DNA from: Sipunculus nudus
Lineage: Eukaryota; Annelida; Sipuncula; Golfingiida; Sipunculidae
Assembly: GCA_026874595.1 (NCBI GenBank)
Contig: CM049321.1
Location: 47,607,797 to 47,671,796 of the forward strand
Length of the DNA: 64,000 nt
Reading direction: 5' to 3'
In this document: positions 1-12,699 of the stretch, piece by piece
How the letters are laid out: each line of letters opens with the position of its first letter
Numbering within the stretch: position 1 is the first letter of the stretch
The notes under the pieces: model-generated
Told to the model about the DNA's origin: nothing
Databases searched by the model: none
What the model saw: the letters and a program-made list of their open reading frames with translations, nothing else
Program-made: the position numbers and the translations under genes

Positions 1-346
1 TATAGTTCTCACATAGCTCTTTTTCATACGCAAAACTATTGGCACCACCTGCAGCCATTTTTGCACAGCGTCCATCTGTTTGTCTGCCAAGGGCAAAAAT
101 CACTCATATAAATGTAGTGGTTTGACTTATCTGCCTTAAATTTTGCATATGTATACAATTTGGACAGCTTTCTGGATTTTGTGGTAGGTGGCGCAACCTA
201 CATTCACAATGGGGCTGCAGACATCCATGCTGATATGCAACACTTCACTCTATTTCCCCTTGCCACTCAATCCATGCCTCACTTCACCAGTTCCACTCTG
301 ATTTAGGCAGATACACGTAGTCGCTTGTCGACTACCCGTATTCTAG
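1..346 (+). repeat. Fragment of family C element interior
   Basis: Phrases such as GGCACCACCTGCAGCCATT, the TATCTGCCT...TTTTGCATATG stretch and a variant of the GGCGCCACC motif recur inside the two longer family C copies (11150-11400 and 19790-20250). The left end lies outside the window. 240-346 is not clearly assigned. Confidence 0.5.
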
Positions 347-668
347 TTCTGGCATGTATTTCCTTGATTTTTGCTATATATTTTGATCTTATATTTGCCC
401 TTTGTGAAGTTCCTTATGAGACTGTCAGGTTTCAAGCAAGCTGTTGGAATAGTTCCTGATAGCTTAACAATCATGCATTTTCCTCAGACCATCAATTCAC
501 TGTGTTTTAACCAAACATAGGTGATATATATTTCTGTTGTCATAAAAAAATTTTCAACAAATTGGCAAATTGGTTCTTCAAAATTTGACTGGAAGTTGTG
601 AATCTCAGTCCATGATGTCACAGGTCATGCATGGCAGCTGAGCATCATGACCCATGGGTCACTTGTTT
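347..668 (+). mobile_element. Family A Helentron-like element, right-end fragment
   Basis: This matches 59562-59874 closely, ending with CAGCTGAGC, the palindrome TGACCCATGGGTCA and the terminal CACTTGTTT. Only the right 320 bases are here. 681-800 downstream is a short family B fragment (CTGCCTAATATCAAAACCAC and the flanking CATGCCAGAAAT). 801-1275 is AT-rich with nothing recognised. Confidence 0.7.
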
Positions 669-1275
669 CATTAAAAAACCCATTGTTACACTTCAAGACT
701 GCCTAATATCAAAACCACTGATCTAACTTTAATCATATATAATATACATATTTTTCTATACATTCTCTATGCACATGCCAGAAATGATGTCAGTATTGCG
801 TAATTGTTTTATATAAACTGCATAAACTGGGGCAGCCAGGCAGCTTATGGCCATTCACAGTTGATCCAGGTGTCAAACCCAACTCATCTAATAGTTTTAA
901 CCAACAACATAACAATAAACAATAAATTAATAAATTTTTATTGTTTTTTAATAACAAATTTAGAAAAATAGAAAAGGAATTTGTTAGTTGATAATAACAG
1001 GATATTAACTTGCAGTTACTGAGGATATAAGAATCTTGTATCGATGGATAGAATGTCACGTATTCCAAATATCACCATGCAGTCACCTATGGTATTTTTC
1101 AGTTCAATTTTAATGATTAAAAAGTAAATCATATTATTCATTAATAATCATGAGGGATCATATGAAGGAAATTAATGATAGACAAAGATGCAATTGATAA
1201 TATTAATCTAGATTCCTACTGTGTCTAGTGTGTACATTGATGTGAAATTAGTCCAAAATGAATATAATACATTTA

Positions 1276-3112
1276 TTTTTAGCTCAGCTGACTTTCAGTC
1301 ATGCTGGGCTATAGCGATGGGTCTTTGTCCGTCGTCCTTCCGTCTGTCCGTCCGGCCGGCCGTCCGGCTGTTAGCAGGGCACAAATCATAAACCGTAGGG
1401 GCTAGGGCCATGAACCCTATGCAGTCTTAGAGGTTATAAAAAGATCTCCTTGCAAACCTGAAATTAGGTCACTGCGACCTATATTCTCGATGTTATGGGG
1501 TGTGTTTGCACCCCCAGAAATAACTCTTTTAGACAAAATTTTCATCCCAAACCTTCCATCTTTCTCATTCAGCTCACCTACCAACAGGGGAAGAACCATA
1601 ATTTTTTTTAGGTCAAAAGGTCAAAGGTCAAGGTCACAGGAGCCTCTTCTTTGAAAAGCCTGTGGATGCATTTTAAGCCAACCCTTTCATCCCAATTCTT
1701 TGATCTTTCACATATAGCTCACCTACTAAGTTGGAGAAGAATCCTATAGATTTTGAGGTCACAAGGTCAAAGGTCAGGGTCACAGGATCCACTTCTTTGA
1801 AAAGGTTGTGGACACATTTCAAGCTAGACTTTTCATTCCAAACCTTTCAGCACTGATATGGCTTCTCTGCCAACAGGGGAAAAGACCTGTTGATTTTGAG
1901 GTCAAATGTCAAGTTCACAGCACCCACTTCTTGCATGGAGTAATTTTCAGGCAATCTTTTCAATCTGTACCTTCCATCTGTCATATATGGCTTACCTACC
2001 AATAAGGGAAGAAGCCTATTGATGTTGAGGTCAAAAAGTCAAAGGTCAAGGTCACAATATTTAATTGTTCTAAATGCTTGTTAGCATATTTCAAGTGTAA
2101 CTGTTCAACCCAAACCTTCAGTCTTTCACATATGCCACATCTATGCATCACTCAGTTTGACTCAAACTTCATATTTATGGGTCTTTTTGCTTGAATAAAT
2201 AACTTATTGATTTTGGGGTCAGCTGGTCAGCAGGTTAAAGGTTGCAGGTCAAAGTTATTCACCCATTGGTTGCCAAGTAATTACACCAGATTTAAGTAGT
2301 TAGTAGTTACCCATCGTTTAGAAAGAATCCAGTTGATATGTGGGCAAAAGGCCAAGGTCATAGGTCAGGGATGTCCACAATTACTTATTTTATAGACCAT
2401 CTCTATTTTTCTTGTATATATAACCATCCCACTCCAGCTGGTACATCTCCCTGTGTGGCTGTAATTGTGAGTGACACTGGTGACATATGACTCCCTTTTG
2501 TATCAGCCTATTAAGTGATAAGGCTCATTGATAAGTACCTCGTTACACCATGACAAAAACACTGTTGTCGGAATGCTTCAGCCAGGCATTAAGACTATGA
2601 GAGTATAGTATTAAGGTTTAGCTACTGATTTATAAGATGATGGGAACATTTTGCAGTTTATTTTATGGAATCCTAGCAATAAACTGAATATTTTAATATA
2701 TATCACCACATATAAAAGCAAGTGTTTGTTCTCATAATATGTGGATGTGTACTTTGATTTAGGATGGCTTTTTGTTTTATTTCAAGACTCTTAGTCATGC
2801 TTTCTGCATTTCTTTTCTTTCAGGTTTGGCAGTTTACCTACCCTGCTGATCCCATTGAAAAGCAGTGATAATAAAAAATATTGGACTTACACTTTTTACA
2901 TTTACATATCTATAAATCTAATATGAGGGCCTGAAAATGCCTTTTGAATTGTTTTGGACATTCATTACTGTAACATCCTTTGGAGAATTTGCTACACGTT
3001 TGGTCTCTTATTGGAGGATGTGTGATATCAAATGTCAGACTTGTCAGAAATCCATTATGTCTGCCAGTTAGCCACCTTAGAAATCCTTTTGTCAGTGCTG
3101 TTTCAGTGATAT
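1276..3112 (+). mobile_element. Family A Helentron-like element, copy A1 (right end lost)
   Basis: It begins TTTTTAGCTCAGCTGAC with a GTCCGTC/GTCTGTCC microsatellite just inside. It matches copy A2 (57439-59280) nearly base for base over about 1.8 kb. It contains tandem AGGTCA half-sites at 1610-1636. The right 600 bases present in A2 are missing, because another family member starts at 3113. No coding capacity is seen, so it is non-autonomous. Confidence 0.8.
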
Positions 3113-3620
3113 TTAGTTCAGCTGACTTTTAGTCATGCTGTGCTATAGCGATGGGTCTTTGTCTGTCGTCCTTCTGTCTGTCCGTCTGGCCAGCAGTCCG
3201 GCCATTAGCAGGGCACAAATTGTAACTGTAAGGGCTAGATACATGAACCCTATGCAGTCTTAGAGGTTCTAAAAAGATCTCCTTGCAGATCTGAAATAAG
3301 GTCACTGTGACTTATATTCTCTGAGTTACGGGGTGTGTTTGCACCTCCCAGAATTAATTCTTATAGCCAAAATAATCATCCCAAACCTTACATGTCAATA
3401 GAGGAACAAACCTTTTGATATTTAGGTCATAGGGTCAAATGTCAATGTCACAGGACCAGCTTCTTGAAAAAAGTTGTGGATGCATTTCAAGTCAGACTTT
3501 TCATCCCAAACCTTCCATCTTCCATGCAAGTATGATCAGATACCATAAGGTATACCATCAGGCTTTAAATACAGGTCATGCTTGTCAGCTGAGCGTCATG
3601 ACCCATGGGTCACTTGTTTT
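3113..3620 (+). mobile_element. Family A Helentron-like element, short internally deleted copy A3
   Basis: A 508-base copy with both ends: the left AGTTCAGCTGAC inverted repeat and GTCTGTCC run, and the right CAGCTGAGC plus TGACCCATGGGTCA palindrome and CACTTGTTTT. The interior is largely deleted relative to A2. It sits exactly where A1 breaks off. Confidence 0.75.
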
Positions 3621-4235
3621 TTAATATAAATAAAAACCATAAAACCAGGTACTTATGATCATTATTTAAATGTGTGAATTTTGTATATTCTGGATTCTCA
3701 ACATCATTGTTTGGTGAAAACTGAATAAATACCAGACATGGTGCAAATACTGTGCAATTGTATTTAAATACGAATATGAATATGTACTCCATTATAAAAT
3801 TTCTTTCATAAGAATGGGAATTCAGGTAAAATGAAAGTATATGAATACCAGTGCAAATACTTTCGAAATGTATTCATGAATGCATTCATGAATATATTCT
3901 TTAATATTATTTTAATAATCATTTCAGTTATATTTAATTTTAAAAAATCATACAATTCTCATTATTTTTAATATAAATTATATTTGGGACAATATTTGTA
4001 ATATTTTTTAAAAAATAATTAAACTCTTATATTATATGTTCTGCTTATAAGTTATATGGCCAAGTCAAAATCTGTGTGACAGACTCCATTTGTTAATAAA
4101 ATAAATGAAATTAATCCTCTTCCCCGTCTCCAAAGGTACTATCAAAATCATACATAAGCTAAACAACAACAACTCATAATACAGCTTATTTTTATTACCA
4201 CATAAAACCAGCATGTGCCTCATTTCTAAATCTTA
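3621..4235. other. AT-rich stretch, nothing recognised
   Basis: Long A/T runs with scattered short frames on both strands. No splice-bounded coding segment or known repeat was seen. Confidence 0.5.
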
Positions 4236-4285
4236 TTTTTAGCTCAGCTGACTATAAGTCATCTGAGCTATAGTCGTGGTCCATT

Positions 4286-4345
4286 GTCCGTCGTCCGTCC
4301 GTCTGTCCGTCTGTCCGTCCGTCCGTCCGTCCGTCCGTCCGTCCG
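4286..4345. repeat. (GTCC)n microsatellite inside element B1
   Basis: An uninterrupted run of GTCC tetranucleotides just inside the left inverted repeat. This position is characteristic of Helentron-associated interspersed elements. Confidence 0.9.
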
Positions 4346-5094
4346 TAGATGTGGCACGTTTTGAAACCGTAAGACCTAGGAATCCAAAATTCAGCATAAT
4401 GTTAGATGTCCCCAAGATCTCCTACTAAGCCGAAAACTGGGTCTTTGCGACTTCGTTCCTTTGAGAAATTAAGGAAAAACCTCAATTTTTTATTAAAATC
4501 CTATTTTCACACTTCAGGACTGCCTAATATCAAAACCACTCATCTGTTTTTCCTCATATTTACCATAAATATTCCTCTATATAGTTCCTATGTACATGCC
4601 AGAAATTAAGTCTGTAAAGTATAAAATCTTTCAGTTATGGGCCCAAACATAATGAACTTTGTAAAAAATCAGGAAAAATAATAACTCCCTTAACATGAAA
4701 AATTTTGAAACTAGAGTCTATTTTCTCAAGTATATAACTATGTTTAATTAAGATTCAATTGTTTACCCAAAATTAGATCTGAATTTTGTAAATTTTTTAA
4801 GTTATTAGCATAAAAAAAAAATCAGTATCGTTTTTTCCCTGTAAGCACCATTGATTTAATTTTCACAGCATGTAAACATAAATATTTAGTTTGTCTAAAT
4901 CTGAAATTTGAAAATAAAAGCTTGAAAATTAAGCTAGTTATTGATTTTTTTTTTCTGTAGTCACTTGCTTTGATTACAGATGCAGGGTCCCACTCCAGGT
5001 CACTGGAAGTCAGCTATGCCAGGGTTTCTGATTTGTTACAGTTACTGGGGGAGATCCCCTGCTGTGACAGGTGTACAGTTATTCTCATATCATC

Positions 5095-5095
<1 letters not shown>

Positions 5096-5125
<30 letters not shown>
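5096..5125. repeat. Poly-C tract, 30 bases
   Basis: An unbroken C run inside element B1. Translated proline or glycine runs across it are artefacts. Confidence 0.95.
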
Positions 5126-5126
<1 letters not shown>

Positions 5127-6123
5127 CAAACCCCAACCCACCAAGTGTTATGCAGTAAATGTTATTGTTTTCACTGTATCTCCTTAATTGTAATGCTGTT
5201 TCCACTCCGATATGCAAAAACTTTCAAATAATTCAAGGTGTTATCCAGAAGATGCAATGTTGTGTAATGTAGCATTTTTAAAGAAATCAATTTTCTTTTA
5301 AATGATTTTAACAAATATAAATGAACCCATCAGTATGCTTAAATTAATATAAAATATGAAGCACATTATGGATAAATAAAGACACAATTAAAAATTGTAA
5401 AATCTTAATTAAGTATTATTTTTAGATATTTATTGTTTTGCAGATTTAAAAGATATATTTTTGTGGTAAAAAATAAATAAACATTTGTATGCATGATGTG
5501 GTGTTATCTGACAAGATTGAGATTAATGAAGATGCAATTGAGAATTATGAATCAACTTTTATATTCATATATATATGTTAAATTGGAAATGTATAGAAAT
5601 ATAAACTTAAATTAGAAAATAATTGATGTGATAAAAAAATCAGGATTTAATACAAACATTTTTTCATTATTTTCATGCCTCATCAGAATTTGAGATCAGG
5701 CTTTGTTTGCCCTGTTTTATGTTGTTAATTAGATATATTTCAACTGTATACATTTCATAAAAAAAATACATATATATTTAATAATATATATTATACAAAA
5801 AAATAGATGCAATTGAATAAATGTGTAAACTACTGAAATGTCAACAGTTAATCGAAAAACCAACTAATGATCATGGTAATAGTAAAGATCATTTGTTCAC
5901 AAACTGCTCACATGCTTTAGTTTCAACATTAGGAAACACATGGTTAGGTCACAAAATATTTTTTGCAACAATTTCTTGCTCATCAATATAAACCAATCAT
6001 ATAAACCAACCATGGCCTTTATTACCTCTTCCTCTTACACTTTATCTCCATTAGATATTATTTTAGATTTTTACCTTCAAGGTTAACGTCAGCTGAGCAC
6101 AGTGACCCATAGGTCCCTTGTTT

Positions 6124-6170
6124 ATAACATATAACAGCTGAGCGCCTTGACCTATAGGTCCCTTGTTTTT
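6124..6170 (+). mobile_element. Helentron-like right-end remnant
   Basis: CAGCTGAGCGCCTTGACCTA and then TAGGTCCCTTGTTTTT repeat the right terminus a second time directly behind B1. This suggests B1 inserted next to, or into, the tail of an older copy. Confidence 0.6.
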
Positions 6171-6600
6171 AAATCTACACAGTTCAATATAAGATGAATT
6201 CAGTGCATCCTGGTTATAGTACATTAAGAGTTAGAGCAGCTCTTATCACTGCTCCAGTGAAAGTCCGACTGAATTAATAAGTGGAGTTTACATTCCAGTA
6301 GGATTGGAAATTCCACTAGGTGAGATCACAATTTGGGTCTCCCCTAGGAGAGATTACAATTGGGCTCTCCCCTGTCTTGAGTCCAGTGGAAATCACAATT
6401 GTAATTTCTCCCAGGAGAAATATAAATTCCACTAGGGCAATTTCCAGACCTACTAGGTGGATTTGAAATACTACCATGAAAAATGATATCAGATTCAGTC
6501 TTAAGAATACAACAAGATTTTCACAAAAAAAGATATTTATTAGATAATATATTTTCAGTTTCATCAAATATGGGCAAAATCACTCAAATCCTTAAATGAT
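6171..6600. repeat. Foldback-type dispersed repeat
   Basis: The stretch with CAGTTCAATATAAGATGAA reappears near 25375-25465 in diverged form. 6300-6450 contains several near-inverted phrases (CACTAGG, CCCCTAGGAGAGAT, TTTCTCCCAGGAGAAAT) that can fold on each other. No terminal repeat or target duplication could be fixed. Confidence 0.4.
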
Positions 6601-8000
6601 AACAAAACATTTGAATAATGGACTTCACGTTATTAGCGAACCTGTGAGCTTATGCAATGAAGCGGCGTTGTGCGTCGTCTGTACGTTAACCATAGCTATC
6701 TCAGAAATTGCAGGAGCTAGCATCATCAAATTTTTTACAAATGATCATTCATCCAAAAAACTATATCAGATTCTGTTTATTTTATTTCTAAATGCATTTT
6801 TCTTAGATTTTATAGGGAAAAAGCTAAAAAAGCTTTAAAAATCTTCTACTCCGAAAATGTCCAGCCAAATTGTCCAATATTTCACAGAAATGATCCCTGG
6901 AACAGTCTTTCTCAAGTTTGTTCGAATGGTTCCAGTTCGGAGATTTTTGGCCGAGTTACAGGAGGTTTAACTTTGTTAATTGTGCAAAAATGCATATTAA
7001 AATTTAAATCTCAGAAACGGCTGGAGCTATCATCACCAAATTTTATGCCAATGTTGGTCACATAGGTCATATCTGAAATTGAGGTATTGGTGGCGCCACC
7101 TGCATCGGCCTTTTTTGTACGGGGTCATCCGTGCCTGTATCACACTGAGGGCTACAAAAAAACTTCTTCTCTGAAACCATATGGCCAAAATGTTTAATAA
7201 CTCACAGAAATGATCCTACGGTAGTGCTTTTTTAAAGTTTGTTCAAATGGTCTCTTTTCAGTGGCTTTTGGCTAAGTTATGGAAAGCTGAATTTAGTTGT
7301 ATGCCATAACAGCCCAGTTTAGCTCAGTGGCTACAAAGATCTTCTTCTCAAAAACCACTGGGCCAAATTCTTAAATCTCACACATTAATTAACCTCAGAT
7401 GTTGAAAATTCAAGTTTGTTCAAATGGTTTTGGTTCAGTGCTTTTTGGCTGAGTTACGGGAAGCTGAACTTAGCCAGTTTGCTGTATCTTCCTATATGAG
7501 TTATAAACCTGCGAAACATTTTTTGACTGATGCCACTGAAGCCAGTTTGTTAAATATTTTACAAGAATAATCCCTACAACAATTCTTATAATAATTGTCA
7601 TTAATGGTTCCACATGAATGAATTTTGGCTGAATTATGGAGATAGAATTAAGTCATTTTACCATATATGTTAGCTATGTGATGCTGTTACATCTAGCCTG
7701 GCATCAGTTTATCAGCATCTATTACATCATGCCACTAGACATTTAGATTTCAGGTTATTGTTGGTTAATATTGACAAGAAAGTTTATTGAAAAGCTTTAA
7801 AAAAATCAGATTTATGATTTAAGTTATTCATCATACCAGGCAATGTTACAATCATGGATGTCCAGTTCTCTGTGGCTATATAAGGACAACTGTACATGGA
7901 TTATAAATTTTTGGTATCCCTACTCAACTTAATTCAAGAATTTGCCATCAATGAGACATATCTGTATTTTAATTTTGCATTCAGTATGCATCTGTAATAA

Positions 8001-10597
8001 TTGTATCCCCAGACAAAGTCGGGGGATACTATGTTTTCATACCGGTCCCGCCGCCGCCGCCGCCGTTGGCGTGATAACCCAAAAAATATTTCACGGAACT
8101 TTACCAAACTTGGTATATGTATAGATATGGGTGAGAGGACGACGCCTATTTAAAATGAGGTCATGACCTTTACTAGGAGAGTGTCCTTGACCTTGAATAG
8201 GTCCAATTTTGGGGAAAATCACACAAATTCTTTAATATCTCAAGAAATCTTGCATGGATTTATCCCAAAATCAAGTTGATGGAAGATCATGGATAGGGTT
8301 GTCATGTTCCAGAAACTGGTGGCGCCACCTATTATTCTTTACTTGTTTTTGTGCCGTTTAATACCCCAAAATTGCCACCTTACAGTACTGTGAGCATTAT
8401 AAGTCAAAAACTAATGGACAGATATCTTTTATATTATGCATATACATAGGTATGGGTTATGGGATGATGTTTATTTAAATTGGGGTCATGACCTTTCCTA
8501 TGATAGTGGCCTTGACCTTGAATATTGCCATATATGGTGAAAATCACACACCTCTTATGATATCTCCAGTGTTGATAGCCATATGGATTTCAAACATGAC
8601 TTATGTATGGCCCACCACTAAAGTAAGAACCCTATAGGTTCTAGGGTCATGAGGTCAAAGGTCAAGGTCACTGGACTGGCATTTTAAAAGATATTGTGGA
8701 TGCATTTTAAGCCAAACTTTCATCTTAGGTCTTTCATCTTGAATATATAGCTCACTTGCCAGTAGTGGATGATCCATATAAATTTTGGGGTCACAAGGTC
8801 AAAGGTCAAGGCGACAGGAGCTATCTGTCCAAAAATTAGTTTCTGGATGATAATTCCTGCTTTTATTGATGTATTGATTTCAAACTTGACTTATATATGT
8901 CCCATTGAAAAAGCAAGACTCCAATTGATTTTGGGGTAATGAGGTCAAAGGTCAAGGTCACAGGACACATCTTTAAAAAGATTGTGGATGCATTTTCAGC
9001 CAAACATTTCATCTCAGACCTTTCATCTTGCACATGTAAGTCATCTGCCAATAGAGGAAGACTCCAATCAGTTTTGAGGTCACAAGGTCAAAGGTGAAGG
9101 TCACAGGAGCCATCTGTCCAAAAATTAGTTTCTGGATGATAATTCCTGCTTTTATTGATGTATGGATTTCAAACTTGACTTGTATATGTCCCATTGGAAA
9201 AGCAAGACCCAAATTGATTTTGAGGTTATGAGGTCAAAGGTCAAGGTCACAGGACACCTTTAAAAAGATGTGGATGCATTTTCAGCCAAATATTTCATCT
9301 CAGATCTTTCATCTTGCACATATAGTTCACCTGTCAAGAGAGGAAGAACCCTATCAATTTTGAGGTCACAAGGTCAAAGGTGAAGGTCACAGGAGCCATC
9401 TGTCCAAAAATTAGTTTCTGGATGATAATTCCTGCTTTTATTGATGTATGGATTTCAAACTTGACTTGTATTTGTCACTTTGGCAAAGCAAGACCCAAAT
9501 TGATTTTGAGGTTATGAGGTCAAAGGTCAAGGTCACAGGACACACCTTTAAAAAGATGTTGATGCATTTTCAGCCAAACATTTCATCTCAGAACTTTCAT
9601 CTTGCACATATAGTTCACCTGCCAAGAGAGGAAGAACTCTATCAATTTTGAGGTCACAATGTCAAAGGTGAAGGTCACAGGAGCCATCTGTCCAAAAATT
9701 AGTTTCTGGATGATAATTCCTTCTTTTATTGATGTATGGATTTCAAACTCGACTTGTATTTGACCCTTTGGAAAAGCAAGACCTGAATTGATTTTGGGGT
9801 CATGAGGTCAAAGGTCAAGGTCACAGGAAACCTTTTAAAAAGATTGTGAATGCATTTTCAGCCAAACAATTCATCTCAGATCTTTCCTCTTGCATATATA
9901 GTCCACCTGCCAAGAGTGGAAGACCCCTATCAATTGTGAAGTCACAAGGTCAAAGGTGAAGGTCACAGGAGCCATCTGTCCAAAAATTAGTTTCTGGATG
10001 ATAATTCCTGCTTTTATTGATGTATGGATTTCAAACTTGACTTGTATATGTCCCATTGGAAAAGCAAGACCCAAATTGATTTTGGGGTGATGAGGTCAAA
10101 GGTCAAGGTCACAGTACACATCTTTAAAAAGATGTGGATGCATTTTCATCCAAACATTTCATCTCAGATCTTTCATCTTGCACATATAGTTCTCCTGCCA
10201 AGAGAGGAAGAACACTATCAATTTTGAGGTCACAAGGTCAAAGGTGAAGGTCACAGGAGCCATCTGTCCAAAAATTAGTTTCTGTGTGATAATTCCTGCT
10301 TTATTGATGTATAGATTTCAAACTTAACTTGCATATGTCCCATTGGAAAAGCAAGACCAGATTTGATTTTGGGGTCATGAGGTCACAGGTCAAGGTCACA
10401 GGACACATCTTTAAAAAGATCAAGGTCACAGGACCGACATCTTTAACAAGATTGTGGATTGTTAGATGGAAGAAACAATGAATATGCCAAGTGTCAGTAT
10501 ATGCTGCTAAAAATGGGGGTCTGTTTATAAAGGGGGTGGGGGCCTACTATGTCTGGGGATACTCTGGCACCTGCGGTGCCAAGAAATGTCTAGTTTT
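8001..10597 (+). mobile_element. Family D Helentron-like element, copy D1, nested in C1
   Basis: It starts TTGTATCCCCAGAC and ends with the inverted GTCTGGGGATAC (10551-10562), followed by the hairpin TGGCACCTGCGGTGCCA (10565-10581) and TAGTTTT. A (CCG)n run lies just inside the left end (8047-8066). The interior has six tandem units of about 288 bases. This is the same plan as families A-C but with unrelated end sequences. Confidence 0.78.
8640..10440. repeat. Tandem array, period about 288 bases, inside D1
   Basis: The motif AGGTCAAAGGTCAAGGTCA recurs at 8652, 8942, 9231, 9518, 9805 and 10093. A second landmark, ATCTGTCCAAAAATTAG, recurs at 8823, 9112, 9398, 9686, 9974 and 10262. Short frames of about 67 residues repeat with the unit and are not genes. 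Confidence 0.92.
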
Positions 10598-11490
10598 ACA
10601 TATATTCCTGATTTCTTTTTTTTTATAAAAAGTCAGATGAAAAGCATTTTGTATTGGGAAAATAAATTTCAAAGTTTTTTCAAGTAGGGACCACTTTTGT
10701 GTACAGATGGCAGCACTTGGTTTACCATTGGCAGATTGCCAGTTCCTTGATGTTTGCCATTAGCCAAGATGATGTCAGCTCTATAAATAGTTTTAGCACA
10801 GTGCCAGGATTAGAGGAAAGTGCAGCCAGGTATAGGTCAAGATTTCAATCAGTGCAGTAGCTGCATACTATTTATAGCTTTGGCAGACTGCTCACTGCGT
10901 CATATTATGCAACATTTCAAGAGTTCACTCAGTGCAGCCAGGTACAGGTCAAAAGTTCACTCAGTCTAGCCAGGTGCAGGTCAAGAGTTCACTCAGTGCA
11001 GTAACTTGAGGCAGCAATTTGTCACAGGTCACTGGGGGGCAACTGCCTTACTCACCTAAGCCTAGTCAGCCCAGTGCATCAAACTCTTGGGAATTTTGAT
11101 GTATTGGCCTAATATTTTGACCTGTCTATGTGTCTTCGATGGCTTTCTTGCTCACAAGACAGGTGTCGCCACCTACAATGACTTTTGCGCAGTGTGTGTC
11201 CCTGCTTTTTTCTCAGGAGGAGTTTGATATGTCAGTCTGAAATTGGGCACATGTATATATCTCTGATAGCTGCATTGTATACAAGACTGGTGGTGCCAGC
11301 TACAATCATTTTTGTGTTGTGTGCACCCATGCCAGAATTTCAGCAGTGATGTTTGTGTAATTGTTTCATATTCAAAATGTTTAGTACTTGCATTGTTCAT
11401 ATACATGAAAAGTAATGGTCCAGCATTGAAGCATTATACCTGGTGTATTTCCCAATGCACAGGTTCGCATTAGGCCTGTAGGCCTTGTTT

Positions 11491-12167
11491 TATTATAAAC
11501 ATATTAGTCAAATGATAATATGGCACAATTGAAAATATGGTTTACTTGCAGCATTTTCAATATTTGATGTAATTATACTTTAAAAGTATATACTTTAATA
11601 TTCTTCTTATCTCACATCTCAGAGAACTTACTGAAACACTAATCATGTTAATGGCATGTTGCAATAATTAATCTTAAAAATGCTTAAATGATTGATTGGT
11701 GTAATGATTGGTTCACTTATATATTATAGGTAAGTTATTATTGGGCCATAGCTATGAGATGAAAGAAACTTACCAATACCAGTGACTCAATTTCATGTTT
11801 CTAAAATATTTTTATGCAATTTGTAATATAAAAATATATAGCTTAGTAATTATTATGTTCATTAATATATTTATAATTGAAACCAAGATTTATACAAATA
11901 TATACAAAACTAATTTTATTATTTAAAATAAGCAAAATATGTACAGCATTCAGGTATATAAATAAACATGGTAACATTAATGAACAGTCATTGGCAAGAG
12001 GTGGTTTATTTAATGTCATAATTAAATTAAATAATGAATACTTTTACAGTGCTTTATGGACTATGAATAAGCATATTTTAATCAATTACTTCAAAGTGTA
12101 TTTTCATATTTGCCTGCAGCCAAATTCCTCATATAATATTGTATAAAGAAATATACTGGGCCTCGAC
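11491..12167. other. AT-rich stretch, nothing recognised
   Basis: No repeat end, splice-bounded frame or RNA gene was seen. Several short AT-rich open frames occur by chance. Confidence 0.5.
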
Positions 12168-12397
12168 TTTTAGCTCAGCTGACTAAAAGTCATCTAAGCT
12201 ATAGTCCTAGTCTGTCGTCTGTCCATCTAGTATTCCTCTATCATTCATTATTTAGTATTTGATTATCCCCAAATAGCAAGGCCATTTCCTTTCAGCTTTT
12301 CAAATGCTTAAATGAAAAAATTGAAATAAGTACATTCTGCAATTGCTTTAATTTACAAAGTTCAGCTGAGGGCTTTGACCCCAAGGTCCCTTATGTT
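12168..12397 (+). mobile_element. Short Helentron-like element (about 230 bases)
   Basis: Both ends are present: TTTTAGCTCAGCTGACTA and a GTCTGTCC-like run on the left, and TTCAGCTGAGG, TGACCCCAAGGTCC and a T-rich terminus on the right. It is a minimal internally deleted family member. Confidence 0.7.
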
Positions 12398-12619
12398 TTT
12401 CTTGCAAAAAAAAAAAATGGAGGACCATGACTCGTGGAACCTAGTATAACAAATTTCATCCATATTTTTAAGCACATAATAGTGTTAAACAAAAAATAAT
12501 ACTAGAGTGCATTTAAATCCAGTCAAATTTGGTTAAATCCTGTCAAATTCAGTCAAATCCCATAATTAGTCCAACCCCCATCGGACAGTCTCAGTATCTC
12601 GCATACAGCTGCTTAATGC

Positions 12620-12678
12620 CTTGTTATGGTTCTGCGTGTTAAAAACACAGTTCACATGCGTCTGTTTACCATAACAAG
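12620..12678. repeat. Hairpin repeat, copy 1
   Basis: The arms CTTGTTATGGT and ACCATAACAAG (11 bp, perfect) enclose a 37-base loop. Related copies lie at 39511 and 43253. Flanks resembling a GTGACCGGAAGTCC phrase also recur. Confidence 0.7.
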
Positions 12679-12699
12679 ACTGCGTGACCGGAAGTCCGA

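Larger units (their letters stand above)
4236..6123 (+). mobile_element. Family B Helentron-like element, copy B1 (full length)
   Basis: The left end is TTTTTAGCTCAGCTGACTA followed by a run of GTCC units (about 4286-4345). The right end is GTCAGCTGAGC, the GACCCATAGGTC near-palindrome and CCTTGTTT. It matches copy B2 (47798-49631) along its length. It includes a homopolymer of 30 C at 5096-5125 that is 16 C in B2. There is no coding capacity. Confidence 0.82.
6635..11490 (+). mobile_element. Family C Helentron-like element, copy C1, split by nested element D1
   Basis: The left end is AGCGAACCTGTGAGCTTATG. The right end carries the inverted match CACAGGTTCGC (11458-11468), then the perfect hairpin AGGCCTGTAGGCCT (11472-11485), then TGTTT. 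Without the nested 2.6-kb element D1, the length (about 2.26 kb) is close to that of copy C2. Sequence is shared with 17905-20387 throughout. No coding frame of substance. Confidence 0.75.

Noticed and set aside
4970-5231. Proline- or glycine-rich short frames
   Set aside because: They are translations of a 30-base homopolymer C tract in element B1.
9009-10227. Repeated 67-residue frames in the 288-base array
   Set aside because: They recur with the repeat unit of element D1 on both strands and have no gene-like features.
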